From contig NZ_JAMZEB010000002.1 in the NCBI RefSeq assembly GCF_024172165.1, positions 4,361,501-4,425,500 of the forward strand: 64,000 bases of DNA, written 5' to 3'. Below, in pieces: positions 24,301 through 32,181 of this stretch. The notes beneath the pieces are model-generated. The model had not been told where the DNA came from. It made no database searches and saw only the letters and a list, made by a program, of their open reading frames with translations. The first letter of the stretch is position 1. Each line of letters starts with the position of its first letter. Origin of the DNA: Nonomuraea thailandensis. Lineage in GTDB: Bacteria > Actinomycetota > Actinomycetes > Streptosporangiales > Streptosporangiaceae. Both the position numbers and the translations under genes were made by a program.

Positions 24301-25896
24301 GCCGTGCTTGCGCGGCGCGCTGTGCTTGCGCTTGTCGCGCAGCATGGCCAGGCCGCGGGCGATCGCCATCCTGGTCTCCGCGGGATCGATCACGTCGTCG
24401 ACGAGCCCGCGCTCGGCGGTGTAGGTGGGGTGGATGAGCTCGCGCTTGTAGCGTTCGAGAAGCTCGGCGCGCTCGGTGACGGGGTCGGCGGCCGCGGCGA
24501 GCTGCCTGCGGTAGATGATGTTGACGGCGCCTTCCGCGCCCATCACGGCGACCTCGTTGGTCGGCCAGGCCAGCGACAGGTCGGTGCCGATGGAGCGGGA
24601 GTCCATGACGATGTAGGCGCCGCCGTACGCCTTCCTGACGATGACGGAGATGCGCGGCACCGTCGCCTCGCAGTAGGCGTACAGCAGCTTGGCGCCGTGC
24701 CTGATGACGCCCTCGTACTCCTGGTCCTTGCCGGGCAGGAAGCCGGGCACGTCCACGAGCGTCACCAGCGGGATGGAGAAGGCATCACAGAATCGCACAA
24801 ACCGCGCGGCCTTCTGGGCGGCCTTCGCGTCGAGCACACCGGCCAGCACCGTCGGCTGGTTGGCGACCACGCCGACCACCTCACCGTCGATCCTGGCCAA
24901 GGCGCAGATCACGTTGCCCGCCCAGTTCCGGTGCGTCTCCAGGAACTCCCCGTCGTCCACCAGCTCCGCCAGCACCTCACGCATGTCGTACAACTTGTTC
25001 TGCTCAGCGGGGACGATCTCGGCAAGCCTGGGACGCAGGTCGGTGGCCGCGCCGCAGGGCGGCCCGGCGGGCGGCCGGCCCAGGTTGTTGCTCGGCAGCA
25101 TCGACAGCAGGTCGCGCACCGAGGCCAGGCACTCCTCCTCGTCGTCGTGGACGAACGTGGCCACGCCCGAGCGGCTGCCGTGCACCTGGGCGCCGCCGAG
25201 CTCGGCGTGCGTCACCCGCTCGCCCGTGACCGCCTCGACCACGTCGGGCCCGGTCAGGTAGAGCTGGGCGGTGTCGCCGGCCATGAACGTGAAGTCGGCC
25301 AGCGCCGTGGAGTAGGCCGCGCCGCCGGCGCACGGGCCGAGCACCACGCTGATCTGCGGGATCACGCCGGACGCCTGCACGTAGCGCTGGAAGATGCCGC
25401 CGTAGCCGTTCAGCGACAGGACGCCTTCCTGGATCCTGGCGCCGCCGCTGTCGTTCAGCCCGATGAACGGCGCGCCGGTGGACAGCGCCAGCTCCATCAC
25501 CTTCTGGATCTTCAGGGCGTGCGCCTCGCCCAGCGAGCCGCCGTAGATGGTGAAGTCCTGCGCGTAGACGAACACGCGGCGGCCGTCGATCGTGCCCGAG
25601 CCGGTGACGACCCCGTCGGTGTGCGGCCGCTGCCGCTCCATGCCGAGCCCCTGCGCGCGGTGCCTGCGCAGCATGTCGAGCTCGACGAACGAGCCCTCGT
25701 CCAGCAGGAGGTCCAGCCGCTCGCGCGCGGTGCGCTTGCCCAGGGCGCGCTGCCGCTCCACGCCCCGGTGGTCGCCGTCGGCGACGTCCTGGCGCAGCCT
25801 GCCCAGGTCGTCACGGAGCCGGTCCATCGAGGGGGGCGCCGGCCGTACGGCCCGTTCGAGTTCTTCTGCGGTGATGTCCAGCTCAGAGATGCTCAT
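24286..25896 (-). CDS. Acyl-CoA carboxylase carboxyltransferase (beta) subunit
   Basis: 536 residues, typical length for actinobacterial PccB/AccD-type subunits, which carboxylate acetyl-CoA or propionyl-CoA using carboxybiotin. Signatures: RERLDLLLDEGSF, GLNDSGGARIQEG (acyl-CoA oxyanion region, about 150-162), VLGPCAGGAAYS, and the second crotonase-like half DVPGFLPG, GAKLLYAYCEATVPRISVIVRKAYGGAYIVM. An epsilon subunit lies at 50370-50609; no biotin-carrying alpha subunit is in the window. Its place in the cluster suggests extra malonyl-CoA for the enediyne synthase. Substrate choice between acetyl- and propionyl-CoA cannot be read safely. Confidence 0.93.
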   Translation of the reverse strand: MSISELDITAEELERAVRPAPPSMDRLRDDLGRLRQDVADGDHRGVERQRALGKRTARERLDLLLDEGSFVELDMLRRHRAQGLGMERQRPHTDGVVTGSGTIDGRRVFVYAQDFTIYGGSLGEAHALKIQKVMELALSTGAPFIGLNDSGGARIQEGVLSLNGYGGIFQRYVQASGVIPQISVVLGPCAGGAAYSTALADFTFMAGDTAQLYLTGPDVVEAVTGERVTHAELGGAQVHGSRSGVATFVHDDEEECLASVRDLLSMLPSNNLGRPPAGPPCGAATDLRPRLAEIVPAEQNKLYDMREVLAELVDDGEFLETHRNWAGNVICALARIDGEVVGVVANQPTVLAGVLDAKAAQKAARFVRFCDAFSIPLVTLVDVPGFLPGKDQEYEGVIRHGAKLLYAYCEATVPRISVIVRKAYGGAYIVMDSRSIGTDLSLAWPTNEVAVMGAEGAVNIIYRRQLAAAADPVTERAELLERYKRELIHPTYTAERGLVDDVIDPAETRMAIARGLAMLRDKRKHSAPRKHGNVPL

Positions 25897-25983
25897 CGTC
25901 TTCTCCTAACAGGCGTCTCCGATTCCTTCAGTGAAAGATCGGAGCGCGCCTGGTGTCACCTCTTCGTGTGCCGGACCGCACCG

Positions 25984-26970
25984 TCAGATCCAGTTCTCCT
26001 CCTTGGCCCGCAGCGCCGCCTGGAAGCGGTTGTTCGCGCCGAGCCTGGCCATGAGGTCGGCGACGTAGCGGCGGTAGGTGCGTACGGAGATGTCGAGCTC
26101 GCGGGCGGCGATCTCGTCCTTGTCGGCCGTCGCCATCACGGTGAGGATCCGCTGCTCCATCTGGGACAGCGCCGGCTCCTCGTCGGGCGGGTCGAGGTGG
26201 TGGCGCAGCTCGACGGCGCCCTTCCACAGGCCCTCGAAGTAGATGTAGAGCTGGGAGATCAGCCCAGGCTCGCGCACCAGGAGCGCCCCCGCGGAGTGGT
26301 GCGAGGGGTCGATGGGCACGACGGCCACGCTGCGGTCGTACATCAGCATGCGGTCCATGTGCTGGTCGGTGATGCGGATCTCGGCGCCGAGGTTGACCAG
26401 CTCGCGCAGGTACGACAGCATGCGTGGATCCTCGATCGCCTTGGGGTGGAAGATCTGCTTGAGCGCCAGCCCGCGGCGCAGCGACCGCTGGTCGAGCGGC
26501 AGCGCCGACTCGATCATCACTTCGGTGAACGGGCCGCCCGGGTGCAGGCAGAGCGTCTCCTTGTAGCAGAAGAAGGCCAGGTCGTCGAGGCGCTGGCGGA
26601 CGCGTGCCCCGTCCTCGACCCGCTCGATGTCGAGGATCGAGGCGACCTTGTCGCCCTCCCGCTTGTCGTCCTGGAAGGAGGAGATGGCGTCGCGGGCGCT
26701 GAACACCCGCCGGATCTCCGCGTTCAGCTCCTCCAGGCGCTGCTCCACCAGGCGCTCGATGGCGACGCGCGGGTCGGTGGCGGTGACGCGGTAGCGGTCG
26801 GTGAGATCGAGCATGGACAGCCTGCCGAGCAGGTCCACGGCCTCCTCGACCGTGTCGGGGTCCATGCCGAGCGCCTCCGGCACGGAGCCGACGCCCTCGC
26901 CCTTGTGTTTGAGGAAGAAGCGGTAGACCTGTTCCGCCTGCGGGGTGATGCCTATGACCGAGAGATCCAT
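25984..26970 (-). CDS. LuxR-type regulator with TrmB-like N-terminus
   Basis: 328 residues from ATG 26970 with a perfect AGGAGG upstream. Residues 1-65 resemble a TrmB-like winged helix (TPQAEQVYRFFLKHKGEGVGSVPEALGMD). The middle (about 90-250) resembles the phospholipase-D-like sensor region of actinobacterial TrmB/LuxR regulators. Residues 265-328 are a LuxR-like helix-turn-helix (LSQMEQRILTVMATADKDEIAARELDISVRTYRRYVADLMARLGA). It sits between the carboxylase beta and YcaO-like genes on the same strand. Likely pathway-specific, but targets are not evident. Confidence 0.82.
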   Translation of the reverse strand: MDLSVIGITPQAEQVYRFFLKHKGEGVGSVPEALGMDPDTVEEAVDLLGRLSMLDLTDRYRVTATDPRVAIERLVEQRLEELNAEIRRVFSARDAISSFQDDKREGDKVASILDIERVEDGARVRQRLDDLAFFCYKETLCLHPGGPFTEVMIESALPLDQRSLRRGLALKQIFHPKAIEDPRMLSYLRELVNLGAEIRITDQHMDRMLMYDRSVAVVPIDPSHHSAGALLVREPGLISQLYIYFEGLWKGAVELRHHLDPPDEEPALSQMEQRILTVMATADKDEIAARELDISVRTYRRYVADLMARLGANNRFQAALRAKEENWI

Positions 26971-27066
26971 CGCGCACCTCCTGCCCGCACATGGAGCTCC
27001 TGGCACCATCATCGGAGCCGGGACGCGCCGTGTCCTCTCGCAACGTGCGGTGTCAGGGGATGGGGC

Positions 27067-28089
27067 TCAGGGGATCGGGCAGGGCAGGACGGTGGCCGAC
27101 CGGGTGGCGCGGTAGCAGGCCGCGCCGGGGCACACCACCTTGACCACCTGACCGGCGGACTCCGGCTCCACCGCGACGGGCTCGTGCCCGAACCGGTGCC
27201 CGGCGATCTCCGGCCAGCTCGCCGGGCGCAGCCCGCCGAGCTCGTGCACCAGCGAGGTGTCGGCGTCGACGGCCATGCTCTCCAGGTACGCCGCGTAGTC
27301 CCCCTCGCGGTGCCAGACCGCGAAGCGCCGCATCGAGTCGGGCAGCGGGAGCGTGTGCCACGGCTGCGCCCTGGACGCCATGGCCAGCAGGAACGCCTCG
27401 CTCACCGCCGACTTCACCGTACGGTCGGCGGCGACGGCCAGCGCGCCCGCGTCCCCGCCGACGGTCACCAGGGCGACGCTGGCGTCCTGCGCCGACAGCA
27501 CGAACGCCGACACCCGCAGCCCCAGCCCGGTGGCCGCCGCCATCACTCCGGGCGGCAGCAGCCGGTCGAGCTGCTCCGACACCCGCAGCAGCGGCCGGCG
27601 CGGGTCGGCCCACCACCGCGCGACCACGTCGTGGGCGAAGATCTCCGCGATCGCCTCGGCCACGCCGTGGTCCACCACGCCGCTCGTGGCCGGCTCGACC
27701 CGGCACTCCTGCCGCTCCAGCCACACCACCTCGGCGGGCAGCAGGTAACGGTTGCCGCTCAGCAGGCCCACGCCCGGCAGCATGACGCCCGCGCCCTCCG
27801 GCGGGCCGTCCATGAAGTCGTCCAGCCGCAGCTCCTTGCCGGCGCGCGGCCGCGTGCCCCGGTCCGGCCGCCCGGCCAGCTCGCGCAGCGCGCGCACCGC
27901 CGCGGCCCTGGCCCGCGCACGGCTCCGCGTGCGCGCCTCGTGCCCGGCGAAGCCGGCCACGATCACCGCGACCTCACCGGCGCCCCCACCGGCCGCCTCC
28001 GCGTAGGCCAGGTGAACGGCGCCGCCCAGGCAGTCGACCACCTCGCCCACTCCGGCGGTCGACCACGAGCCTGCGGGCATGGACGCCAT
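27067..28089 (-). CDS. Degenerate YcaO-like protein
   Basis: 340 residues. The layout follows YcaO domains: an opening region ending in RARARAAAVRALREL (family: ..A...EA.ER.), YLLPAEVVWL followed by TSG....G.AEAIAEIFAHDVVARWW (family: L.AE.V.L....TSNG.A.G....A...ALLEV.ERDA...WW), an LGLRVSAF strand and a late ADRTVKSAVSEAFLLAM helix. The Glu/Arg residues that bind ATP-Mg in active YcaO cyclodehydratases appear replaced (VRALRE for EAxER; IFAHD for VxERD). It may be a peptide-binding or structural relative. GAGGAG lies before ATG 28089. No precursor-peptide or dehydrogenase partner is adjacent. Family call is moderate. Confidence 0.5.
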   Translation of the reverse strand: MASMPAGSWSTAGVGEVVDCLGGAVHLAYAEAAGGGAGEVAVIVAGFAGHEARTRSRARARAAAVRALRELAGRPDRGTRPRAGKELRLDDFMDGPPEGAGVMLPGVGLLSGNRYLLPAEVVWLERQECRVEPATSGVVDHGVAEAIAEIFAHDVVARWWADPRRPLLRVSEQLDRLLPPGVMAAATGLGLRVSAFVLSAQDASVALVTVGGDAGALAVAADRTVKSAVSEAFLLAMASRAQPWHTLPLPDSMRRFAVWHREGDYAAYLESMAVDADTSLVHELGGLRPASWPEIAGHRFGHEPVAVEPESAGQVVKVVCPGAACYRATRSATVLPCPIP

Positions 28090-28284
28090 TGCCACTCCTC
28101 AGCCGGGTACAGGGAAGCCTGCGTGCCTTCAGTACAGGTGGCGCCCGCCACGGCAGTCAACGTGCCGCCCCGCATCGAGCAATCGCAGAGAAGCCCGCCG
28201 CTGACAGCAACCTGCCAGCCACGCCCAGCTTGCTGCCCGGCCCGCCGCTGTCGCCGCGCGGGCGCCCGCGTGCACCGTGGAGGC

Positions 28285-29781
28285 ATGGAATCCTTCAACA
28301 TCACCACGCGGTTCCTCGGCGCAGGCCGGGCCGACGCCACCGCTCTCATCACCCGTGCGGGCCCGATCAGCTACGGCGAGCTGCGGTCCCTGGCCGCCCG
28401 GGCCGGCAACGCGCTGCGCGCGCTCGGCGTGCGCCGCGGCGACCGCGTCCTCATCGCGGCCGGCGACGGCCCCGAGTTCGTCGCCACCTGGTACGGCGCG
28501 CAGCAGATCGGCGCGATCACCGCCGAGGTCTACACCTACCTGCGGCCCAAGGACTACCGCTACTTCGTCGACTACACCAAGCCCAAGGTCGTCCTGGCCG
28601 ACCCCGCCGTCCTGGACAACCTGCGCGCCGCGGGCGCGAGCGACCTGCTGGTGACGGGATACCCGCGTGGCGGGCTGCGCGCCGGCGAGCACCACTTCGA
28701 CACGCTCGTCGGCGCCCAGTCCGACAGGCTGGACCCGGTGCCCGTCGCGGCGGACGATCCGGCGATCTGGAAGTTCACCACCGGCAGCACCGGCGCGCCG
28801 CGCGCCTGCGTGCTGCCCGCGCGCAGCCCGCACCGCAGCTTCGAGTGGTACGCGCGCGGCGTGCTCGGCATCGGCGAGGACGACGTCGTGCTGCCGGTGC
28901 CGAAGCTGTTCTTCGGTTACGCCCGGGACCTGGCCGCGCTGTTCCCGTTCGGCGCCGGCGCGGCGGGCGTGGTCTTCCCCGAGCGGAGCAGGGCCGAGAC
29001 CATCTTCGAGCTGATCGCCGAGCACCGCCCGACGATCCTGGTGAACGTCCCCACGATGATGAGCGCGATGCTCGCCCACCCCGACGCCGCCAGGCAGGAC
29101 CTGAGCTGCCTGCGGCTGTGCACGTCCGCGGGCGAGCCGCTGCCTCCCGAGTTGCACCGGCGCTGGCTCGACACCTTCGGCGTGGAGGTGGTCGACGGGA
29201 TCGGCTCGTCGGAGGCGTACCACATCTACCTGTCGAACCGGCCCGGGCGGGTGCGTCCCGGCACGCTGGGCGAGCTGGTGCCCGGTTACCGCGCCAGGGT
29301 GCTGGACGAAGGCGGCGCGGAGGTCCCGGACGGGGAGGTCGGCCGGCTGGAGATCACCGGTGACACGGTGGCGGCGGAGTACTGGCAGGAGCCGGTCAAG
29401 ACGGCGCGCACGTTCGTACGCGAGCGCACCGTCCTGTCCGGCGACCTGGTCAGCAGGGACGCCGACGGGTTCTACCGCTTCCACGGCAGGGCCGACGACC
29501 TGCTGAAGGTGGGCGGGGTGTGGATCGCGCCGGCGGAGATCGAGAACTGCCTGCTGACGCATCACGCGGTGCGCGAGTGCGTGGTGGTCGGCGAGCAGGC
29601 GGGCGGGCTCAGCAGGCCGCGGGCCTACGTGGTCGCCACCTCGCCCGTGTCGGCTGAGGAGCTGAAGGCGTACGTGCGGGGCAGGCTGGCGCCGCACAAG
29701 TTCCCCAGGGAGATCACCCTCGTGCCCAGCCTGCCGCAGACGGCCAACGGCAAGGTCGATCGCCGCGCCCTGGCCGCCTAG
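28285..29781 (+). CDS. Aryl/acyl-CoA ligase (AMP-forming, benzoate-CoA-ligase-like)
   Basis: 498 residues of the ANL superfamily. Motifs: KFTTGSTGAPRA (about 158-169; the usual Lys is Arg-Ala shifted), VPKLFFGYARD typical of benzoate-CoA ligases, GIGSSEAYHIYLSN, the hinge LSGDLVSRDADGFYRFHGRADDLLKVGGVWIAPAEIE and the terminal NGKVDRRAL lysine. It would activate an aromatic or short carboxylate to its CoA ester; in C-1027, neocarzinostatin and maduropeptin pathways such ligases load aryl acids. A GTG at 28270 is an alternative start because GGAGG is very close to the ATG. Promoter lies in the 195-base divergent gap with the YcaO-like gene. Confidence 0.87.
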   Translation: MESFNITTRFLGAGRADATALITRAGPISYGELRSLAARAGNALRALGVRRGDRVLIAAGDGPEFVATWYGAQQIGAITAEVYTYLRPKDYRYFVDYTKPKVVLADPAVLDNLRAAGASDLLVTGYPRGGLRAGEHHFDTLVGAQSDRLDPVPVAADDPAIWKFTTGSTGAPRACVLPARSPHRSFEWYARGVLGIGEDDVVLPVPKLFFGYARDLAALFPFGAGAAGVVFPERSRAETIFELIAEHRPTILVNVPTMMSAMLAHPDAARQDLSCLRLCTSAGEPLPPELHRRWLDTFGVEVVDGIGSSEAYHIYLSNRPGRVRPGTLGELVPGYRARVLDEGGAEVPDGEVGRLEITGDTVAAEYWQEPVKTARTFVRERTVLSGDLVSRDADGFYRFHGRADDLLKVGGVWIAPAEIENCLLTHHAVRECVVVGEQAGGLSRPRAYVVATSPVSAEELKAYVRGRLAPHKFPREITLVPSLPQTANGKVDRRALAA

Positions 29782-29822
29782 AATCCGTCCCTGTAGTCAC
29801 CCCCCGAACGAAGAGGTTCCTC

Positions 29823-30041
29823 ATGCCGGAGCTCCACGACCCGACCGCCACGTTCCAGGAGTTCGACCGCGACGCCGACGGATACATCACGCGCGAGGAG
29901 TTCACGCTCGCCATGAGCTCGCGCGGCGAGGAGGTCACCGCCGCCGAGCTCGACTCGATCTTCAAGGTGTCGGACGAGCACGACGGCGACGTGGACGGGC
30001 GTATCTCGCTCGCGGAGTTCCTGGTGGCCTGGCACAAGTGA
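29823..30041 (+). CDS. Small EF-hand calcium-binding protein
   Basis: 72 residues with two EF-hand loops: DRDADGYITREE (about 17-28) and DEHDGDVDGRISLAEF (the second contains a short insertion). The layout matches actinobacterial calmodulin-like proteins such as calerythrin halves. GAAGAGG precedes the ATG. It is 41 bases after the CoA ligase stop and probably co-transcribed. Cytosolic; likely a calcium buffer or sensor. Partner unknown. Confidence 0.88.
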   Translation: MPELHDPTATFQEFDRDADGYITREEFTLAMSSRGEEVTAAELDSIFKVSDEHDGDVDGRISLAEFLVAWHK

Positions 30042-30114
30042 CGCGCGCGTGCGCGCGGGTCCGCGCCGTGAGCAGCCGGGCGGGGCGTCCGGCCGCTCGG
30101 CCCGCGGCTCCTCG

Positions 30115-30195
30115 GGCCGCGTGCCCGTCCAGGGCTTTTCTGGCCGCGTGCCGGCCCGGGGCTTCTCAGGCCGCGTGCCGGCCCGGGAACTGGCC
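30115..30195. repeat. 27-bp tandem repeat x 3 spanning a stop codon
   Basis: Units at 30115, 30142 and 30169 all start GGCCGCGTG. In the frame of the minus-strand gene at 30166-30972 they read GQFPGRHAA, then stop-EAPGRHAA, then RKALDGHAA: the stop codon lies at the first position of the second unit. Confidence 0.9.
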
Positions 30196-30972
30196 GGGGC
30201 GGCGCCCCGCGCCCGCGGGGCCGCGGTAGGCCTGGGCGATGTCCAGCCACCGGTCGGCCTCCTCGCCCACCGCGGTGACCGCGACGTCGGCGCGGTGCCG
30301 GCGCCTGGTCACCAGGAGGCAGAAGTCCTCGGCGAGCCCGCTGACGCGCTGGTCCGCGTCCTCCGGCCCGTAGGCCCACAGCTCGCCGGCGGGGCCGGTG
30401 ATCTCGAAGCGGAACTCTCCGGGCGGCGGGGTCAGGCCGCGCGACAGGTAGCCGAAGTCCTTGGTGAGCACGGCGAACACCACCAGGTGCTGGAGGCTGG
30501 CCCCACGCTGGAGCGGCACCCCGAGCGCGTCGGCGATGTCCTGCCCGTGCGCGAACTGCTCCATGATGCCCGCGCAGGCGAGCACGATCGGCGGCAGCGG
30601 GTTGACCAGCCACGGCACGGTCCGGTCCGGCGGCACCGAGGCCAGGCCGGTGACCGCGGCCGCGCGCTGCGCGCGCCACTTGGCCAGCAGGGTGCCGGGC
30701 GTGTCGTCGGCGAACGCCTTGAGCGCGGCGTTCACCGCGCCGTCGAAGTTGTGCTGCGCGTCCTTGGTCATGGCCTGGAACGCCTCGGCGTCCGTGGCCG
30801 CCGTGGCCGCCAGCCGGAACACGAACGTCAGGTGCGCGATCTGGTCGGCGATCGTCCACCCGGGGGCGGGTGTGGGGAGCTGCCACTGGGCCGGCTCCAG
30901 GCCCGCCACCAGGCTGTCGAGCTGGTCGCCGTCCGAGGCCAGGTCGCCGAGCACGGCGTCTAGTTCGCTCAT
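30166..30972 (-). CDS. DinB-like / TIGR03084-type metal-binding protein
   Basis: 268 residues resembling the mycothiol-dependent maleylpyruvate isomerase/DinB four-helix fold. The N-terminal TPAPGWTIADQIAHL (about 33-47) is the usual PGW(T/S)xxDxxAHL signature with one metal His; a second His lies in CAGIMEQFAHGQDIADALG (family AHGQDI.D). The C-terminal half resembles the extra domain of TIGR03084 proteins. It may use mycothiol as cofactor. ATG 30972 overlaps the stop of the AhpD-like gene (ATGA). The end of the gene runs into a 27-bp tandem repeat. Confidence 0.82.
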   Translation of the reverse strand: MSELDAVLGDLASDGDQLDSLVAGLEPAQWQLPTPAPGWTIADQIAHLTFVFRLAATAATDAEAFQAMTKDAQHNFDGAVNAALKAFADDTPGTLLAKWRAQRAAAVTGLASVPPDRTVPWLVNPLPPIVLACAGIMEQFAHGQDIADALGVPLQRGASLQHLVVFAVLTKDFGYLSRGLTPPPGEFRFEITGPAGELWAYGPEDADQRVSGLAEDFCLLVTRRRHRADVAVTAVGEEADRWLDIAQAYRGPAGAGRRPGQFPGRHAA

Positions 30973-32180
30973 GGGTCTGTCCTTTCCACCGATGAACCGT
31001 TGACTGGAGAAAGCGCGGGCAGCCGGCCGCCGACGCGGCGCGCGGCTGACAGGCTGGCCCACGCGGTGAGCTCGATGAGCGAGCGGTCGTCCTGGCCGGT
31101 CCTCCGGCAGGCCTCGACGACGCCGTCGTCCACCTGGTACGGGGCCAGCGCCGTCAGCAGGGCCAGCGCCGCGGCCGGGCGCAGCCCGGCCGGCAGCCCC
31201 GCCGTCGCCTCGGCCACCCAGGCGCGGCTGGACGGCCCCGCAGTCCTCGCCTCCGCGCGCCCGGCGCGGCCCAGAGGTTCCGCAGTCCTTGCCTCCGCGC
31301 GCCCGGCGCGGCCCGGCGGTCGCGGGGGCGGGCCGTCTGGCCAGGACGCGAGCCGTTCCGACACCAGGTCGCGCACCGGGGCGGGCACCGAGCGCAGCCC
31401 GCACGCCTCGATGGCGGCGGACGCCCTGGCGAACGCGTCGGCCAGCGGGCCGCTGCCCGCCCACGCCAGGTCGGGCGGCAGGGGGGCGGCGGGCAGCAGC
31501 GGCAGCGACTCGCCGGGTGGCGCCGTCCGGCGGGCGGCCGGGCGCATGAGGCGGCCGAAGGCCCGCAGGGCGGGCCCGCGCACGCGGCCGGGCACCTCGG
31601 GAGGCAGCGGCGAGTCCCCGAGGAACACCGCCACCATCCTGTTGAGGTAGTGGAAGGTGACCGCCACCGCGATGAGCTCGGACTCCAGCGCCGCTGACCG
31701 CTCTCCCACCGCCGCGAGCCCGGCTCCCGGTGGCGGCCACGCCCTCGCCGCGAGCAGCCCTGGCGCCGGCGGCCGCCCCGCCGCCGCGGGCCGCTCGCCT
31801 GTGGTCCGGGCCCACGCCGCCACCGCCGCGAGCGCGGGATCGTCGTGTCCCGGCAGGCCGCGCAGCGTGGCCTGGTGCACGTCCACGCAGTACGGGCAGG
31901 CGTTGGCGGCCGAGACCTCGGTCGCCACGACCTCCTTGACCACCCGCGCCGCCACGCCCCCGCACAGCAGGGACTCGCGCAGCATCATCCAGCTCGCCGC
32001 CAGCGCCTCGGGCGCGGGTGAGTGCAGCAGCACCGGCGGGGCGGCCATGCCGAAGTCCCGTACGAGCTGCTCGTACACCCGCTCCACCAGCCCGCGCGCA
32101 GCGCGCGGCGGCACCGGTGAGACGTGGCGCACCTGAGCGAGCACGCCGCGCGCCGTCACCCGGGCGAGCATCCGGCCCAC
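30969..32180 (-). CDS. AhpD-like/carboxymuconolactone-decarboxylase-family protein, extended
   Basis: 403 residues from a GTG at 32180 (GGGAGGG upstream; ATG at 32171 possible). The N-terminal half has the redox motif ANACPYCVDVHQATL (about 92-106) preceded by KEVVATEVS, and a later VAVTFHYLNRMVAVFLG block seen in AhpD-like proteins of antibiotic clusters. The second half (about 230-400) is Ala/Arg/Pro-rich and contains a 14-residue duplication (GRAGRAEARTA repeated) from a 42-bp tandem repeat. It sits in an operon with the GMC oxidoreductase upstream and the TIGR03084-like gene downstream, joined by overlaps. Confidence 0.75.
   Translation of the reverse strand: MGRMLARVTARGVLAQVRHVSPVPPRAARGLVERVYEQLVRDFGMAAPPVLLHSPAPEALAASWMMLRESLLCGGVAARVVKEVVATEVSAANACPYCVDVHQATLRGLPGHDDPALAAVAAWARTTGERPAAAGRPPAPGLLAARAWPPPGAGLAAVGERSAALESELIAVAVTFHYLNRMVAVFLGDSPLPPEVPGRVRGPALRAFGRLMRPAARRTAPPGESLPLLPAAPLPPDLAWAGSGPLADAFARASAAIEACGLRSVPAPVRDLVSERLASWPDGPPPRPPGRAGRAEARTAEPLGRAGRAEARTAGPSSRAWVAEATAGLPAGLRPAAALALLTALAPYQVDDGVVEACRRTGQDDRSLIELTAWASLSAARRVGGRLPALSPVNGSSVERTDP
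31239..31316. repeat. 42-bp tandem duplication in the extended AhpD-like gene
   Basis: Two copies, starting CGCAGTCCT at 31239 and 31281, differing at few positions; in frame (14 codons). Confidence 0.9.
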
Positions 32181-32181
32181 G

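Noticed and set aside
24187..28284. Very long plus-strand frame joined to the CoA ligase gene
   Set aside because: Upstream of 28285 it is antisense to the carboxylase beta, LuxR and YcaO-like genes and has shadow composition; only the part from 28285 codes.
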